64,000 nt of DNA from Heligmosomoides polygyrus polygyrus. Taxonomy: Eukaryota > Nematoda > Chromadorea > Rhabditida > Heligmosomidae. A model generated the notes under the pieces. It was not told where the DNA came from. It did no database searches and saw only the letters and a list, made by a program, of their open reading frames with translations. A program made the translations under genes and the position numbers. The stretch lies in contig OX377202.1 of assembly GCA_947396885.1 (NCBI GenBank), positions 11,470,001-11,534,000 on the forward strand, written 5' to 3'. This document shows, one piece after another, positions 42,545-52,157 of this stretch (position 1 is the stretch's first letter; each line of letters starts with the position of its first letter).

Positions 42545-44560
42545 GCACTGAAGCGTTGCAGTTCTCTGTCATTTTTGACCTACCCAGAGGTCCGCAGAAA
42601 ATTTGGAAACCACTACGGTGCTTCCCAGACAACGCCCGGTCACGTTGTTGACCATTGCGGTCGACGCTTCGACGAACACGTCTTTCTCAAGACATGAAAG
42701 GAGCCAATTGCGAACAAGCTGCCGTTTAATGTTGTCTCTTGATATATTTACCAGTGCAACATCCATATCCAAACCTGTTCGCATTAGATACTGGGGCATA
42801 GCTGAAGTGACTCTGTCTGAGATGAAAGGCAGTAAAAGACAGATTTTGTTGCTAAACGAGTTTATATAAGACGAGTGTCGTGTTCTGCTTTCTCGCACTT
42901 CAAGCCCATTGAGGTTGGTAATTTTGCAGGCCAGCATATGTGACTCTTCGCGCTCCTCGTCAGCCGTACACATCCTTGTTGCTGTTCTAAACATGTTACG
43001 AAGCACAACGCGTCCCACAGCAGAGGTTGAGCAGACTTGGCGTGGGTGATAATAATCTTGGAGCAGCCCCATCGGCACCATTTCACACAGTACTGCCGTT
43101 CCAAAAGGGTAGCCAGTTTTCGCACGGAGGCTCTCGCGCAAACTTTATGTACTGTGACTGTGTGTTAAGAATGTTAAACAGCCCATCCATTTCAAACTGC
43201 GTTGCTGTTACGACACATCGATCGTTAATTTATCGACAGCACATTATGGGTAGACGTTCTATAACCGGTCGTTCAATTTTTCCTATGAAGCAAATTGCTA
43301 GTGTCGGCGATAAACACTGTCCCATAGCACGTCCTCTTAGTTGAGAGAAATAGTTACCAGACCTCTTGAAGATAAATACTACAGTGCAGGCATTCTTTGA
43401 CAAGCACTTCTATGTGCGGCTGTCTTAGACCAAACGTGGTAATATCACTCTCGTACTCGTGAAGCATTTCGCAGAGTACTTATAGAGTGGCAGTTTTATC
43501 AACTTTGATGTAAGCCAGGACGCAGTCATATCAAATGATATAAAAATTGATTACACAACCCGGTCGGAATCTGCATGCCTCCATACTTTCCAATAACTTT
43601 CCCTTGTTTCCAAGAGTAAGGGTACAAATTTGAGAAGTGGAGCAACGATCTTGTTGAAGAACCAAGATATCCTGCCTGTTGGTCCATCTACGCAACCTTC
43701 TATATTCCGAATTTTGTATGTTCCTGTTGTCAACGAGAGCTTGTCTTTCTTCGTAAGACAATTGGTGGCGGGCTGTAGAATACAGGACAAGTTGGAGTAG
43801 TGAACGTTTGCCTTCTAACAAGACATCTATCTATACCAGCTGATGTTTCCACCGATAGTTATAACGTCTTTAATCTGCGTCATTGTGAACGAAAGGCCTT
43901 TTTGGAGGTTACACGACAAACGCTGGAATCAGCAAGGTGGATTCCGTGATTTTTTTATCCAAAGCTTTTGGGCATATTATGAATTGACCTCCTTTACCTC
44001 CTTCACCTCCTTACACAAAGCCGTATTTCCTTCCGCCTTATCAGGTCACGCATCTTCTGAATCCCTGCCGTTTGTCCCTTATCAGGTTCGTTGTTCTGTC
44101 ACGCAAATGCATGTCGAAAACATGTAGTTTGTCTGACGACAGAATTCTGAATCTGACATCGACCTCTGCAACAGTTTCGGACTCCTTATAGAGTTACCTT
44201 GGAAACGGAATCGGCTCAATGTTGTGCGCGATGAGTCGTCAATTACAACATCTTCGGGATCTTCTCTAGCCCTTGCTCTCAGATGATCTCTAAGTCTATA
44301 CAATCCGCCAACAACTCGGAGGAGTGTGTCTGCACAGATGTCTTGCATCATTGAAAACGAAGAGCCTAAAATAAGGAAATCCAGCACCTTCGTAGACACT
44401 TTTGCATCACCAATGACAGCGACCCTTGTCTGATATGGGCTGATGATCGCCGGAGCACGTTGAGGCTCCTGGTCTCCATGCCTGTGGGGAACAGTGCGCG
44501 AAAACTTGCCACCACAGTGGACTCTCACTATCTCACTCCTGTCGCGTCGCTTCACACGAC
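42545..44560 (-). pseudogene. Penelope-like element reverse transcriptase, decayed
   Basis: Minus strand frames, in order: KVLDFLILGSSFSMMQDICA and RDHLRARAREDPEDVV (44420-44270, the region before the RT core); GRISWFFNKIVAPLLKFVP (about 43650, RT finger region); GRAMGQCLSPTLAICFIGKI (43343-43280, motif B); then a ruined catalytic box where a tyrosine-IDD would be expected reads stop-IND (about 43230); TEMDGLFNILN-like (43190); and DNIKRQLVRNWLLS (about 42710), the connector that precedes the GIY-YIG domain in Penelope-like elements. Stops and shifts are frequent. A GIY-YIG piece of the same kind is at 49405-49785 on the other strand. Confidence 0.75.
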
Positions 44561-44599
44561 GCGGATCGTCCGTGGCTTTATCTCACAGCCGATTTGGAC

Positions 44600-44720
44600 C
44601 TCGACCAGTGTCTAGGGGAACACAGTCCACTTATTCGAGCTTTATTGAAGAGCCGCCAGTCGCGGCGAAAGCAGAGTAGAACTTGGGACATGTGTTGACT
44701 GAGGATTTGGCTTATATAGG
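44600..44720 (-). promoter_or_regulatory. possible element promoter and poly(A) signal
   Basis: Minus strand: GGCGCCTATATAAGCC (TATA box), then about 85 bases later TTCAATAAAGC. The layout is LTR-like and sits just before the Penelope-like coding region, where such elements carry terminal LTR-like repeats. Confidence 0.4.
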
Positions 44721-44938
44721 CGCCGGGTTACTGTAGGGAGGACGTTGCGAGAAAAGAGTACATGCGGCCAACAAGGAAGTAGGTTACGAAATTTCTGTGG
44801 CAACAAGGACATATCGTTACGAAATGAGACAGCATTAACATGAGATAACTGTACGTTATACTCCTAAGAGAGTTGAACTGTGCGGAAAGAGTAGACTATG
44901 CTCCTGACGAAGAACATCAACACATTTACTCAGTTCCA

Positions 44939-45778
44939 TTATTCACGGTTCCTGCGGCGGGGGTGTGCTGCTTGCCAGGCAATTAGTGCCGATTCATTTG
45001 CCGGCCAAGGTTGGCCGTTCCCGCGCCTCATCATGGGCGAAACAGCAAGGAGTCTCTCGATGAGAGCCTTCTCGTTCTCAGCCGCCTGCCTTTGAGTCGA
45101 ATTCATCTGCTGCCCACCCTCCACCTCCGCAGCCGCTCCCCTTGCCGCTGGCATTACGCCAGTCCTGACAGCCTCCTCGAGGGCATTCTTGCGGGCTATA
45201 ACAGTCCTGTACGCCACGGTGGCTAAATCCCGCATTTGTGCATTATTCGGGTGGACAGGCGGCGGATCGCCAGGCCCTCCTACTCCTAGCCACTGTTTCA
45301 GAGACTGGTCACGAAAACCAAGAGCTGATGATGTCCGATCCGCCGCCCATCCCAAAGGTCCGTTAAATGCGAAGAAGACTGCGATCTTTGCCACTTTAGC
45401 CCTCTGCTCATCACTATAACCTCGAAAGTCCATACATCCTCCTGCCGCATTTATTAAAGCAGTCAGAAAGCTCCCGGTCGCAACAGAACGTATAGCAGCG
45501 AACACCTCATCGCGCCCCTGCACTTCAGCCAAGAATTCTTCCATTTTCGAATTGACACACTTATAAGTAATGGCAGTAGTGAGACTGAAAACATCACAGA
45601 TTTCTGTCGATTCGCCTTTAATCCTTCTCCAGATCTCACTATAAAGCAACCGCCGACAAGATTCTTCCTTCGAAGTACAATTCGGCAGAGTAGAATACAA
45701 GGCGTACTGCTTCTGCTTCATTGCAGCTCCCATCAACAACTTGTAAACAGCCGTGATCCTCAGATAGTCTTCTGGCAA
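44939..45778 (-). CDS. intact 279-codon ORF of unknown origin
   Basis: I do not recognise this protein. The frame is open from a TTG at 45778 and back about seven more codons to a TGA; no ATG starts the long frame, so the start or an upstream exon is missing. The N-terminal two-thirds is a compact, mostly helical-looking domain (ITAVYKLLMGAAMKQKQYAL, TGSFLTALINAAGG, KVAKIAVFFAFNGPLGWAAD). Then comes a Gly/Pro linker (GVGGPGDPPPVHP), an Ala/Glu-rich region and a basic end (HPRRRNRE). That layout fits a capsid or nucleoprotein: either a retroelement gag or an old insertion of a negative-strand RNA virus nucleoprotein. Both are inference. It lies among retroelement pieces on the same strand. It is the longest stop-free frame outside the RTE element. 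Confidence 0.5.
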   Translation of the reverse strand: MPEDYLRITAVYKLLMGAAMKQKQYALYSTLPNCTSKEESCRRLLYSEIWRRIKGESTEICDVFSLTTAITYKCVNSKMEEFLAEVQGRDEVFAAIRSVATGSFLTALINAAGGCMDFRGYSDEQRAKVAKIAVFFAFNGPLGWAADRTSSALGFRDQSLKQWLGVGGPGDPPPVHPNNAQMRDLATVAYRTVIARKNALEEAVRTGVMPAARGAAAEVEGGQQMNSTQRQAAENEKALIERLLAVSPMMRRGNGQPWPANESALIAWQAAHPRRRNRE

Positions 45779-45799
45779 TCCACACAGTTCAAAAACCCA

Positions 45800-46583
45800 A
45801 GATCATGAAGACGAAAGTTTTTCACAAAATGAAACGAATGCAACTTCATGACCAGCGTAAGAACGAAAAATTATAGAAAAGAATATTAGTACCGCTAAAG
45901 AGAGTTGTCGACACTGAAGAGATAGAAAAACATGTCGTTGTTAATAAAATAAAATGAGCGAAACACCGTTCAAGACTTTATGCTTTTAGTAGTGGATGTA
46001 AAGGGAAGCCGTCAGCCGAAATCTTGTCAAGAGGTGAGCTCCATCGACTAATACGTCGCGCGAGTTGCGAACGGTGGTCGTACTGCCTCTATCAAACTGA
46101 TCGTAGTGTCCTCATCAAACATCGTAGATTTAGCGTCGTAGCGGTCGTGGTTGCGTTCATTTGCTGCTTTCTTCAATTCTTCTATCACCAGCTGAGTCAC
46201 GGTTGCCTTCTGGCAAGCTTTGCCATATCATCATTGTGAAAGTTCCGTAATTGTTCATTCATACCCGCTTCTGTAGTTTATGGACTTCCGCAATAAGTTC
46301 TATTCAAATTATGACTCCCTATTCGACTATAGCTACTGACCATTGGCTCTCGTCATGATCCAGTATTGGGTTCGCGGCTTGCTATCTGTTTCCGCCTGTT
46401 GTTTTTACTCGCTATTGCTAAGATTGCTAAGTGGTGGACTGATTTCCTCACACTATTTTTACTCATATCTGCGAATTTCCCGAAAACTCCATCGATCTAC
46501 TACGGAGCTGACCATTCCAATCTAGTACCCATAACAACAAGTTCATTCCATAGAAATTTCCAACGAAGGCAACGAGATAGTTG
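45800..46583. other. no gene recognised
   Basis: Short frames only. No splice-linked continuation of the 279-codon ORF could be supported. Confidence 0.3.
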
Positions 46584-47040
46584 TCACCTCTTTGAAATCG
46601 GAAGTCCGCCGAAATTAGATGTGGAAACTCCACAGTCACAGTGGGGTGTAACGCTCAAATTGTGAGAACAGAAATAATGCTCAACTACAACGAGGCCATC
46701 ATCGAGGATACCTGTTATGCTCATGCGGAAGAAAGAAAAAAACGGAATCCGCTTCAAGGTTTCAATATGATTCGGTTTCCTTGCACTGGAAGGATCGATT
46801 AGTTCGTACGCACAGATGAGGCATTGTCTCCTAGTACTCCTGGGAGCCATGCTGTTCCCGGTAAAGAAGTGGGCGCGAGAGTTTTGACCCAGCGAGTTTC
46901 ACAGAGTCTAGCAAGCCACACATTGCTCCTAGCCTCTTATTTTTGAAAAACCTAGGAACTAGGCCTTGGAAGATCAATGATTGTCGTACGATGGCCACCT
47001 TCTGGCGAAGCGACAGAACTTCTCTCACTAGGTCGAACAT
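46584..47040 (-). pseudogene. possible N-terminal remnant of a Penelope-like element
   Basis: Minus strand 47040-46831 reads RQKVAIVRQSLIFQGLVPRF then KNKR, similar in style to the region before the RT in Penelope-like elements; the following frames are broken. Weak call. Confidence 0.3.
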
Positions 47041-47728
47041 ATGCGACGGTATATCGATGTGCTGCGATCATTAACAATTTACATAATAGGATTTTATGAA
47101 CAAGGTTTTGATCATAAATTATTCGTCTTAGCGGTCATGGTGTAGTAGCAAATCGAGTCAATCATTTATTGTAAGAAAAGTCGAACAATACATTGCTGAC
47201 GAAAATCTGTTTTGTAAATCTTTTCCGAACGACTTCTACCTGACAAATAGTTATTTGCCTTGCTGGTGACCCATAAAGTGTGCAATACCCTAGTAAAAGT
47301 CTTACATACATAGAAAAAAGCCTAATGCATGCATGTTGCAAGTCTGGAAGGCTCTCATTGTTAGTATACAGATCGATTTAGTATGACCAACAGCAACAAT
47401 TTTTCCAATACATTCAACAAACGTCATTTTGCTAGAGTATACAACACCTAAGTCACGCATAGTTTATCGTTTGAACTCTATGCGTGACTAGAGAAGCCAA
47501 ACCTTTTTGTGATAGGGATTTCCAAAACAATACTTTAATATTTTACAATAAAAAGGTACCTGAAACAACAGAGAGAAGTCTCACCCGCAGAGAGGAAAGT
47601 TGAGAGCGTTCTGGGCCGAATCATTGTGATCTTACAGAAACTTCGTTTTATATGGACTCATATTATGCGAGACAACACTTCACAAAACATTTCTTCCGTA
47701 GAACCAACTACTCTCATAACATCAAAAG
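47041..47728. other. AT-rich spacer, no gene seen
   Basis: Contains CACGCATAGTTTATCGTTTG beside GAACTCTATGCGTG (47455-47490), a small inverted repeat. Confidence 0.35.
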
Positions 47729-47733
47729 GCTAG

Positions 47734-47943
47734 TGTGGTGTCTTGCTCCTTTATTGGAGTCTTTGTGTATTACCCTTAATGGGCTTCACGGTGATCCAGT
47801 GGTATAGACAATTATTTATCTGAATTAGAGCTGCCGCTCTGGACGACTCAAATAGACGACACCCCAATGGACCGGCTCTCCGCCTGAGCTGGCCCTAGCA
47901 TATGGCACAGATGGCGAGGAGATCGCGCTCCTTGTGCGAGACA
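47734..47943 (-). repeat. BEL/Pao 3' LTR
   Basis: 210 bp, pairs with 50415-50624 at roughly 90% by eye. Confidence 0.9.
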
Positions 47944-48248
47944 CTTCATCCGCCAAACATCAACTTTACATAGTTAAACATGCAAATTATAACAGAATGA
48001 TCGTCTTCTACACTGTAGGCGTTGCAGTTGCCCATAAAGTTGTACGCGAACTATCGAGTAGTGTAGACTGCCGTCGTTCCAATTGCCCGTAGAGTTGTAC
48101 GCTGACCATGGAGCAGTGTTGAAGCATTACGGTAACGAAGAGAGCAGACGATGATGAGGGAGACGATGAGTAGGATAGTGGTGATAGGTGACTTAGTAGA
48201 GAGCATTGCTGTCGAGGACGATTAGTAAATGGATAATTCTGTAGTAGA

Positions 48249-49254
48249 TTATTGGTGTTTACGCCTCTTAAATGACTGGTTACAATTTTTTATCGATTTT
48301 GGCATGGAACCAAGTTGTGCAGCATCCCGCAAAAACTCCAGTTGACCCTCCCTTTCATGCGCCATCTTCAGACACTTGACGCACAAACCAATTTTTGCGG
48401 CTTGAGTGATGCGTGACACTGAATCTGGATAACATGAGCATCTCATAGTAGAGTGATTGTCCTGGTTTTCCGCCAACGGCCAAAAAACACATGAAGACTG
48501 AGGTTCTGTCCTTTTTGACACACACACTTTTTTAACATTTGGCTACAAAAAATGCAACCCGATCCTCGTCTCGGATGGTCCTGCCTTCCTTCCGGAAACA
48601 GGATTTTTATTTTGGAAGCCGTCCATTCTTGATCGATTTTTTAGGCGAGTTTCTATGAATCGTTTTGCGCTGACTTCCTTTTTAATTTGATCCATTACCT
48701 CTTCTCAGACTTCTTCCTTATCTTGAATGGAAATTAGGATGTTTTTCATGATATCGTACGGAAATTTTTCGCGTATCTTCTCTGTCCTGCATATTGGGTA
48801 TATCTTGGTCCGCAGAGGCTAAGTGGTTGATTAACATTCGCACTTTGTCGAAAATATTAGTGCAACTTTCTGCGTTGTTCTTCATCATCGGTAAATCGAT
48901 CAATTTTTGAACAATTTTTGCCCGATTTGTTGGTCTATTACCATATTTCTTTTTTAGTGTCTCAATCGTCCACTTGTAGTGTAGACCTATCATGTAGTGA
49001 TTAAGAAGATCAGCGGAAGTGTTGTTTGCAGTAACTTTATTTTTTCTGCGAAATTAGTGTTTTCCGATCTCTTCAACTTCATCCGTGAGATCTTTCTTGT
49101 TGCCTTTAATTTTGGCGTCGTCGAACTCACACTGTAGCTGGTCGACCAATTTCTGTAGAGAGTTTTGGCTTATTTCTACAGTAGTGACGCTGCTGTTTAA
49201 TAAATCAGCGGTTAATAAAAACTTCTCGAGTTTTTTTTTCATCCACTTTTTCAT
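48249..49254 (-). pseudogene. BEL/Pao gag remnant
   Basis: Capsid-type protein of the retrotransposon. Order on the minus strand: a coiled-coil-like N-terminus at 49254-49054 (QKLVDQLQCEFDDAKIKGNK), a DUF1759-type part at 48993-48718 (TIETLKKKYGNRPTNRAK, QKLIDLPMMKNNAESC), and zinc-knuckle-like Cys pairs at 48527-48249 (STMRCSCYPDSVSRITQAAK, GLCVKCLKMAHE). Frames are broken between pieces, and about 55 bp around 48984-49043 are repeated at 49786-49842. Confidence 0.8.
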
Positions 49255-49404
49255 TCACCGGTACGTTTTACTCCCTCCGTATACGATGTAAACTTCTCCA
49301 GAATTGTCTGAAGAGTCCGCGCGCTGAGCGCTATAGGTTTCTTGTGAAAAAAGCGTTATTTCAAATATGTCTCACAGTAGAATAGCTTTCGACCACCGCT
49401 AAAT

Positions 49405-49785
49405 ATGAAGAGCCTACTTACTGCATCGAGAATCTATGAAGAGAAATGTGGCCGAAACAACTGCCCAACCAATAAAATCTGTCAATTACGTGGCACTGTG
49501 TACCAGGTCACATGCGAAAGCTGTGGTCAGAACTATATAGGAGAAACGATGCGGCCGCTTTACAGACGCTGGACGAGCGTTGAAAAACCCCGCTTCTTAC
49601 CCAACGAACAGCTTTTCGCGACACCGCATTCTCCACCACACTCATGAAGACCCTCCTTCAATTAAAGTTATCGCATTACACCGCTCACTGATAACTCCGC
49701 TAGAAAGGAAACTCTTCGAGGGCCTTGCAATAAAGAGGATGAACAGTGAAAATAACAGTAAGGATGACCAGAACGATGCGCTGAG
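49405..49785 (+). pseudogene. GIY-YIG endonuclease piece of a Penelope-like element
   Basis: The + strand reads EEKCGRNNCPTNKICQLRGT, VYQVTCESCGQNYIGETMRP (a degenerate GIY-YIG core: VYQV..NYIG) and, in another frame, the tail HEDPPSIKVIALHRSLITPL with ERKLFEGLAIKRM, which is the typical C-terminal part. Nested in the BEL/Pao element, with a gag-derived direct repeat at its right edge. Confidence 0.75.
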
Positions 49786-49956
49786 ACCTATCATGTAGTG
49801 ATTGAGAAGATCAACGAAGGTGATGTTTACAGTAACTTTATTTGTAAGAAGCATCGCTGTAGTGAGGCTCTGTTAGCGAGACTTGCTGCCTGGTTAGTAT
49901 TTACAGTTATTATTATATGTTTTGATGATGGTTTTTTCTATATGTAATGTTATTAA

Positions 49957-50248
49957 GGGCGCGTGTACCGCAGTCGGAGGAGGCGCCGGCTGTCGCGTGC
50001 ACCCGATACCAGTTTCCTGGTTCGGATTTCCCGCCCAGGCCAACCAAGCCTTCCTGCGGGGTCGACGAATTGGTCCCAGACTTGTCTGGGAAGGTTAAAA
50101 CGCTGACTTGTTCATCGGGTAGCCACCGCAAGTCATTGTATGGCCAAATACGCAGTCAAGTCGCCTTCACGACATCCCGTAGAAGTAGAACGCGTGGCGC
50201 ATCCCAAAACGGATTGAGTAACACCATCCTTTATCCTTTATTAATGTT
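49957..50248 (+). mobile_element. tRNA-like SINE, family 1, nested
   Basis: GGCGCGTGTACCGCAGTCGG head, GTTTCCTGGTTCGGATTTCC box B, tail AACACCATCCTTTATCC. Inserted in the BEL/Pao element. Confidence 0.75.
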
Positions 50249-50389
50249 ATAAAGGCCTGAGGAAGCCGCTAAGCAGTGAAAGCTTGCCAATAACGAATAT
50301 CGGAAGAGTCTCAATTGTGCCATTTCTATCTAATGTCTCACAGCCTTAACATGCTCTGGGCAGCTATGGATGGGCTGAACTTTATCGGC

Positions 50390-50410
50390 TTTATTTGGCC
50401 GATGCACCAA
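50390..50410 (-). promoter_or_regulatory. BEL/Pao primer-binding site
   Basis: Minus strand TGGTGCATCGGCC followed by AAATAAA; thirteen bases fit the 3' end of tRNA-Gly(GCC) including CCA. Confidence 0.7.
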
Positions 50411-50414
50411 TAAT

Positions 50415-50624
50415 TGTGGTGTCTTGCTCCTTTATTGGAGTCTTTGTGTATTCCTCTCAATGGGCTTCACGGTGGTCCAGTGGTATAGACAATTACTTAT
50501 CTGAATTAGAGCTGCCGCTCCGGACGGCTCAAATAAACAACACTCCCATGGACTAGCTCTCCGCCTGAGCTGATCCTAACATATGGCACAGATAGCGAGG
50601 ATGTCGCACTCTTTGTGCGAGACA
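50415..50624 (-). repeat. BEL/Pao 5' LTR
   Basis: 210 bp partner of 47734-47943. Confidence 0.9.
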
Positions 50625-50639
50625 GCTAGACATCCATAG

Positions 50640-51500
50640 CGTCTAAAAACATTTGAACCTGTGCTAGGCTCTGCTCTTTGAACCTGTGTGGGGTTCTGTT
50701 TTTGAGCTTGGTTATCGCCCTTGGTTAACAAACTCTTAAAGTCCAATAGTTTATTATCGGACAAAGTATGTGCACACTATTTCTTAGTGCTCCGGCTATT
50801 TATGCCGAGAGCCGTACCACTCCCGTATAAATCGCGCAGGCCCTTCTTTGGAACCCTGCAATTGATACGGATACTTTTTCTGTTATCTGCCAGACATCAA
50901 CATACACGAGAAATACAATGGAGGTCACACGAAGCGAGAGGTAGAAAGCATATTCCAGTATCGTTCGCCAAGCACCAAAGAAAGGATAGCGGTTGATAGT
51001 AGCTTTCATATCATTCGCTTTGCATAAATAGCGGGGTATGTTTAATATCTCCCACCTCAATAAATATTGAAAGGAAGTGGCGTACATCACCAGGGTGATA
51101 ACCAAGCCCAGCGAGCTGAACCCCACCACAGGTTCATTTTTTGGTGCACCGGCCGGGAATCGAACCCGGGCCGCCCGCGTGGCACCACTGAACCACCGAT
51201 CACCAAATGAACCTGTGGTAGGGTTCTGAACCTGTGGTGGGGTTCTATTTTTGGGCTTGGTTATCGCCCTTAGTTTACGCACTCTTGAAGTCCAATAGCT
51301 TACTGTCGGACAAACTATGTGCACACTATTTCTTCGTGCTCCGGCTATTTATGCCGAGAGAAGTATATCACTCTCGTATCAGACGCGCAGGCCCTTCTTT
51401 GGAACCCTGCGATTGCTACGGGTACTTTTTCTGCTATCATAGACATCAACATACATGAGAAATACAATGGAGATCACACGGAGCGAGACAACATTTGCAA
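50640..51500. repeat. duplicated 280-bp unit around an inverted core
   Basis: Unit A (about 50675-50940) and unit B (about 51225-51490) share GGTTATCGCCCTT, GTGCTCCGGCTATTTATGCC, GCAGGCCCTTCTTTGGAACC and CACGAGAAATACAATGGAG-type phrases. GAACCTGTGGTGGGGTTC or variants occur at about 50652, 50681, 51115 (inverted), 51210 and 51228. The part between holds the tRNA-like hairpin. Confidence 0.75.
51142..51201 (-). pseudogene. tRNA-Gly(GCC)-like pseudogene with encoded CCA
   Basis: Minus strand ATCGGTGGTTCAGTGG joins TGCCACGCGGGCGGCC and GGGTTCGATTCCCGGCCGG, then TGCACCA followed by A residues. Compared with a normal tRNA-Gly, about 13 bases of the D-arm/anticodon 5' side are missing. Boxes A and B are partly kept. 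An encoded CCA with trailing A suggests a reverse-transcribed tRNA. Confidence 0.8.
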
Positions 51501-51553
51501 CGTCAACAGCGACGTCCAGAGAATTTTACTAAAACATGAGAATAACGAAGCCA

Positions 51554-52060
51554 CTACATAGAAGTATAGGGCCTAAAAAGTAGAGTATACATCCTCTTTA
51601 TCCCTTGCTGAATCTCTCTCTCTCTCTTCACGTTCACGGCGACGTCGTTGTGGAATGGTGAGATCTTGGACGTGAATCCAGTGCACAGCTCTCGAAGTAT
51701 TTGCTGTATTGAGCAAGCTTGTGTGAGCAGGACTTCGACAGCCGTCTCAGTTTCGGAAGAGTCGAATGCCTTCTTCAGGTCTATGAACGTAAGGCACACA
51801 AGGCACACCGGCAGCTTGTACTCTCGCGACACTTCGATGAGACTCCCTGGCCCACCAAGGCAGCTGTCACATCGCGGTGGACAGCTGCCCGTCGCGTGGG
51901 GTCCCGCCACGAACTCGTGCTCGCGGGACTTTTGGCTGGTTTCCAGAGCCGCTTGCGCGAAGGTTCTTCTCGATTTTGCCGTTTCTTCCTTCTTTCATCT
52001 TCTCCTGGTGCTGCTCTAAGCTGTTTTCTTTCGCTGTTCTGGTAGTTCACGCGTCAAACA
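51554..52060 (-). mobile_element. LINE (RTE-like) reverse transcriptase fragment next to cct-1
   Basis: The minus strand reads REYKLPVCLVCLTFIDLKKA then FDS (RT motif A), QQILRELCTGFTSKISPF (thumbward part) and, upstream, a charged region. It probably belongs to the same family as 37140-37905. Its right edge is within about 100 bp of the cct-1 start codon. Confidence 0.75.
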
Positions 52061-52133
52061 TCATATCCGCATGGATGTAGTGTCCAAAGGCACAACGACA
52101 TGTCTAAGTGGTCATTCCTATTGAGTTTTGCAG

Positions 52134-52157
52134 CAGGGTTGCCTTGAATCACTCAAA
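52134..52157 (+). promoter_or_regulatory. cct-1 5' leader with probable trans-splice acceptor
   Basis: TATTGAGTTTTGCAG ends at 52133, 24 bases before the ATG. The site fits nematode spliced-leader addition; inferred from sequence only. Confidence 0.5.

Larger units (their letters stand above)
47734..50624 (-). mobile_element. BEL/Pao LTR retrotransposon with deletions and nested insertions
   Basis: Two 210-bp LTRs (47734-47943, 50415-50624) start TGTGGTGTCTTGC and end GCGAGACA. A perfect 5-bp duplication GCTAG flanks them (47729-47733, 50625-50629); 5 bp is usual for BEL/Pao. On the minus strand TGGTGCATCGGCC lies 5 bases inside the 5' LTR and fits a tRNA-Gly primer. Only gag pieces are left inside; protease, RT and integrase are absent. 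A GIY-YIG fragment and a SINE are nested inside. Confidence 0.9.

Noticed and set aside
48984..49798. GIY-YIG piece as part of a host nuclease gene
   Set aside because: It is frame-broken and lies in a retroelement; the tail motif is that of Penelope-like elements.
50659..51490. The two 280-bp units as LTRs of a further element
   Set aside because: No TG..CA ends, primer site or target duplication could be placed; kept only as a duplicated repeat.
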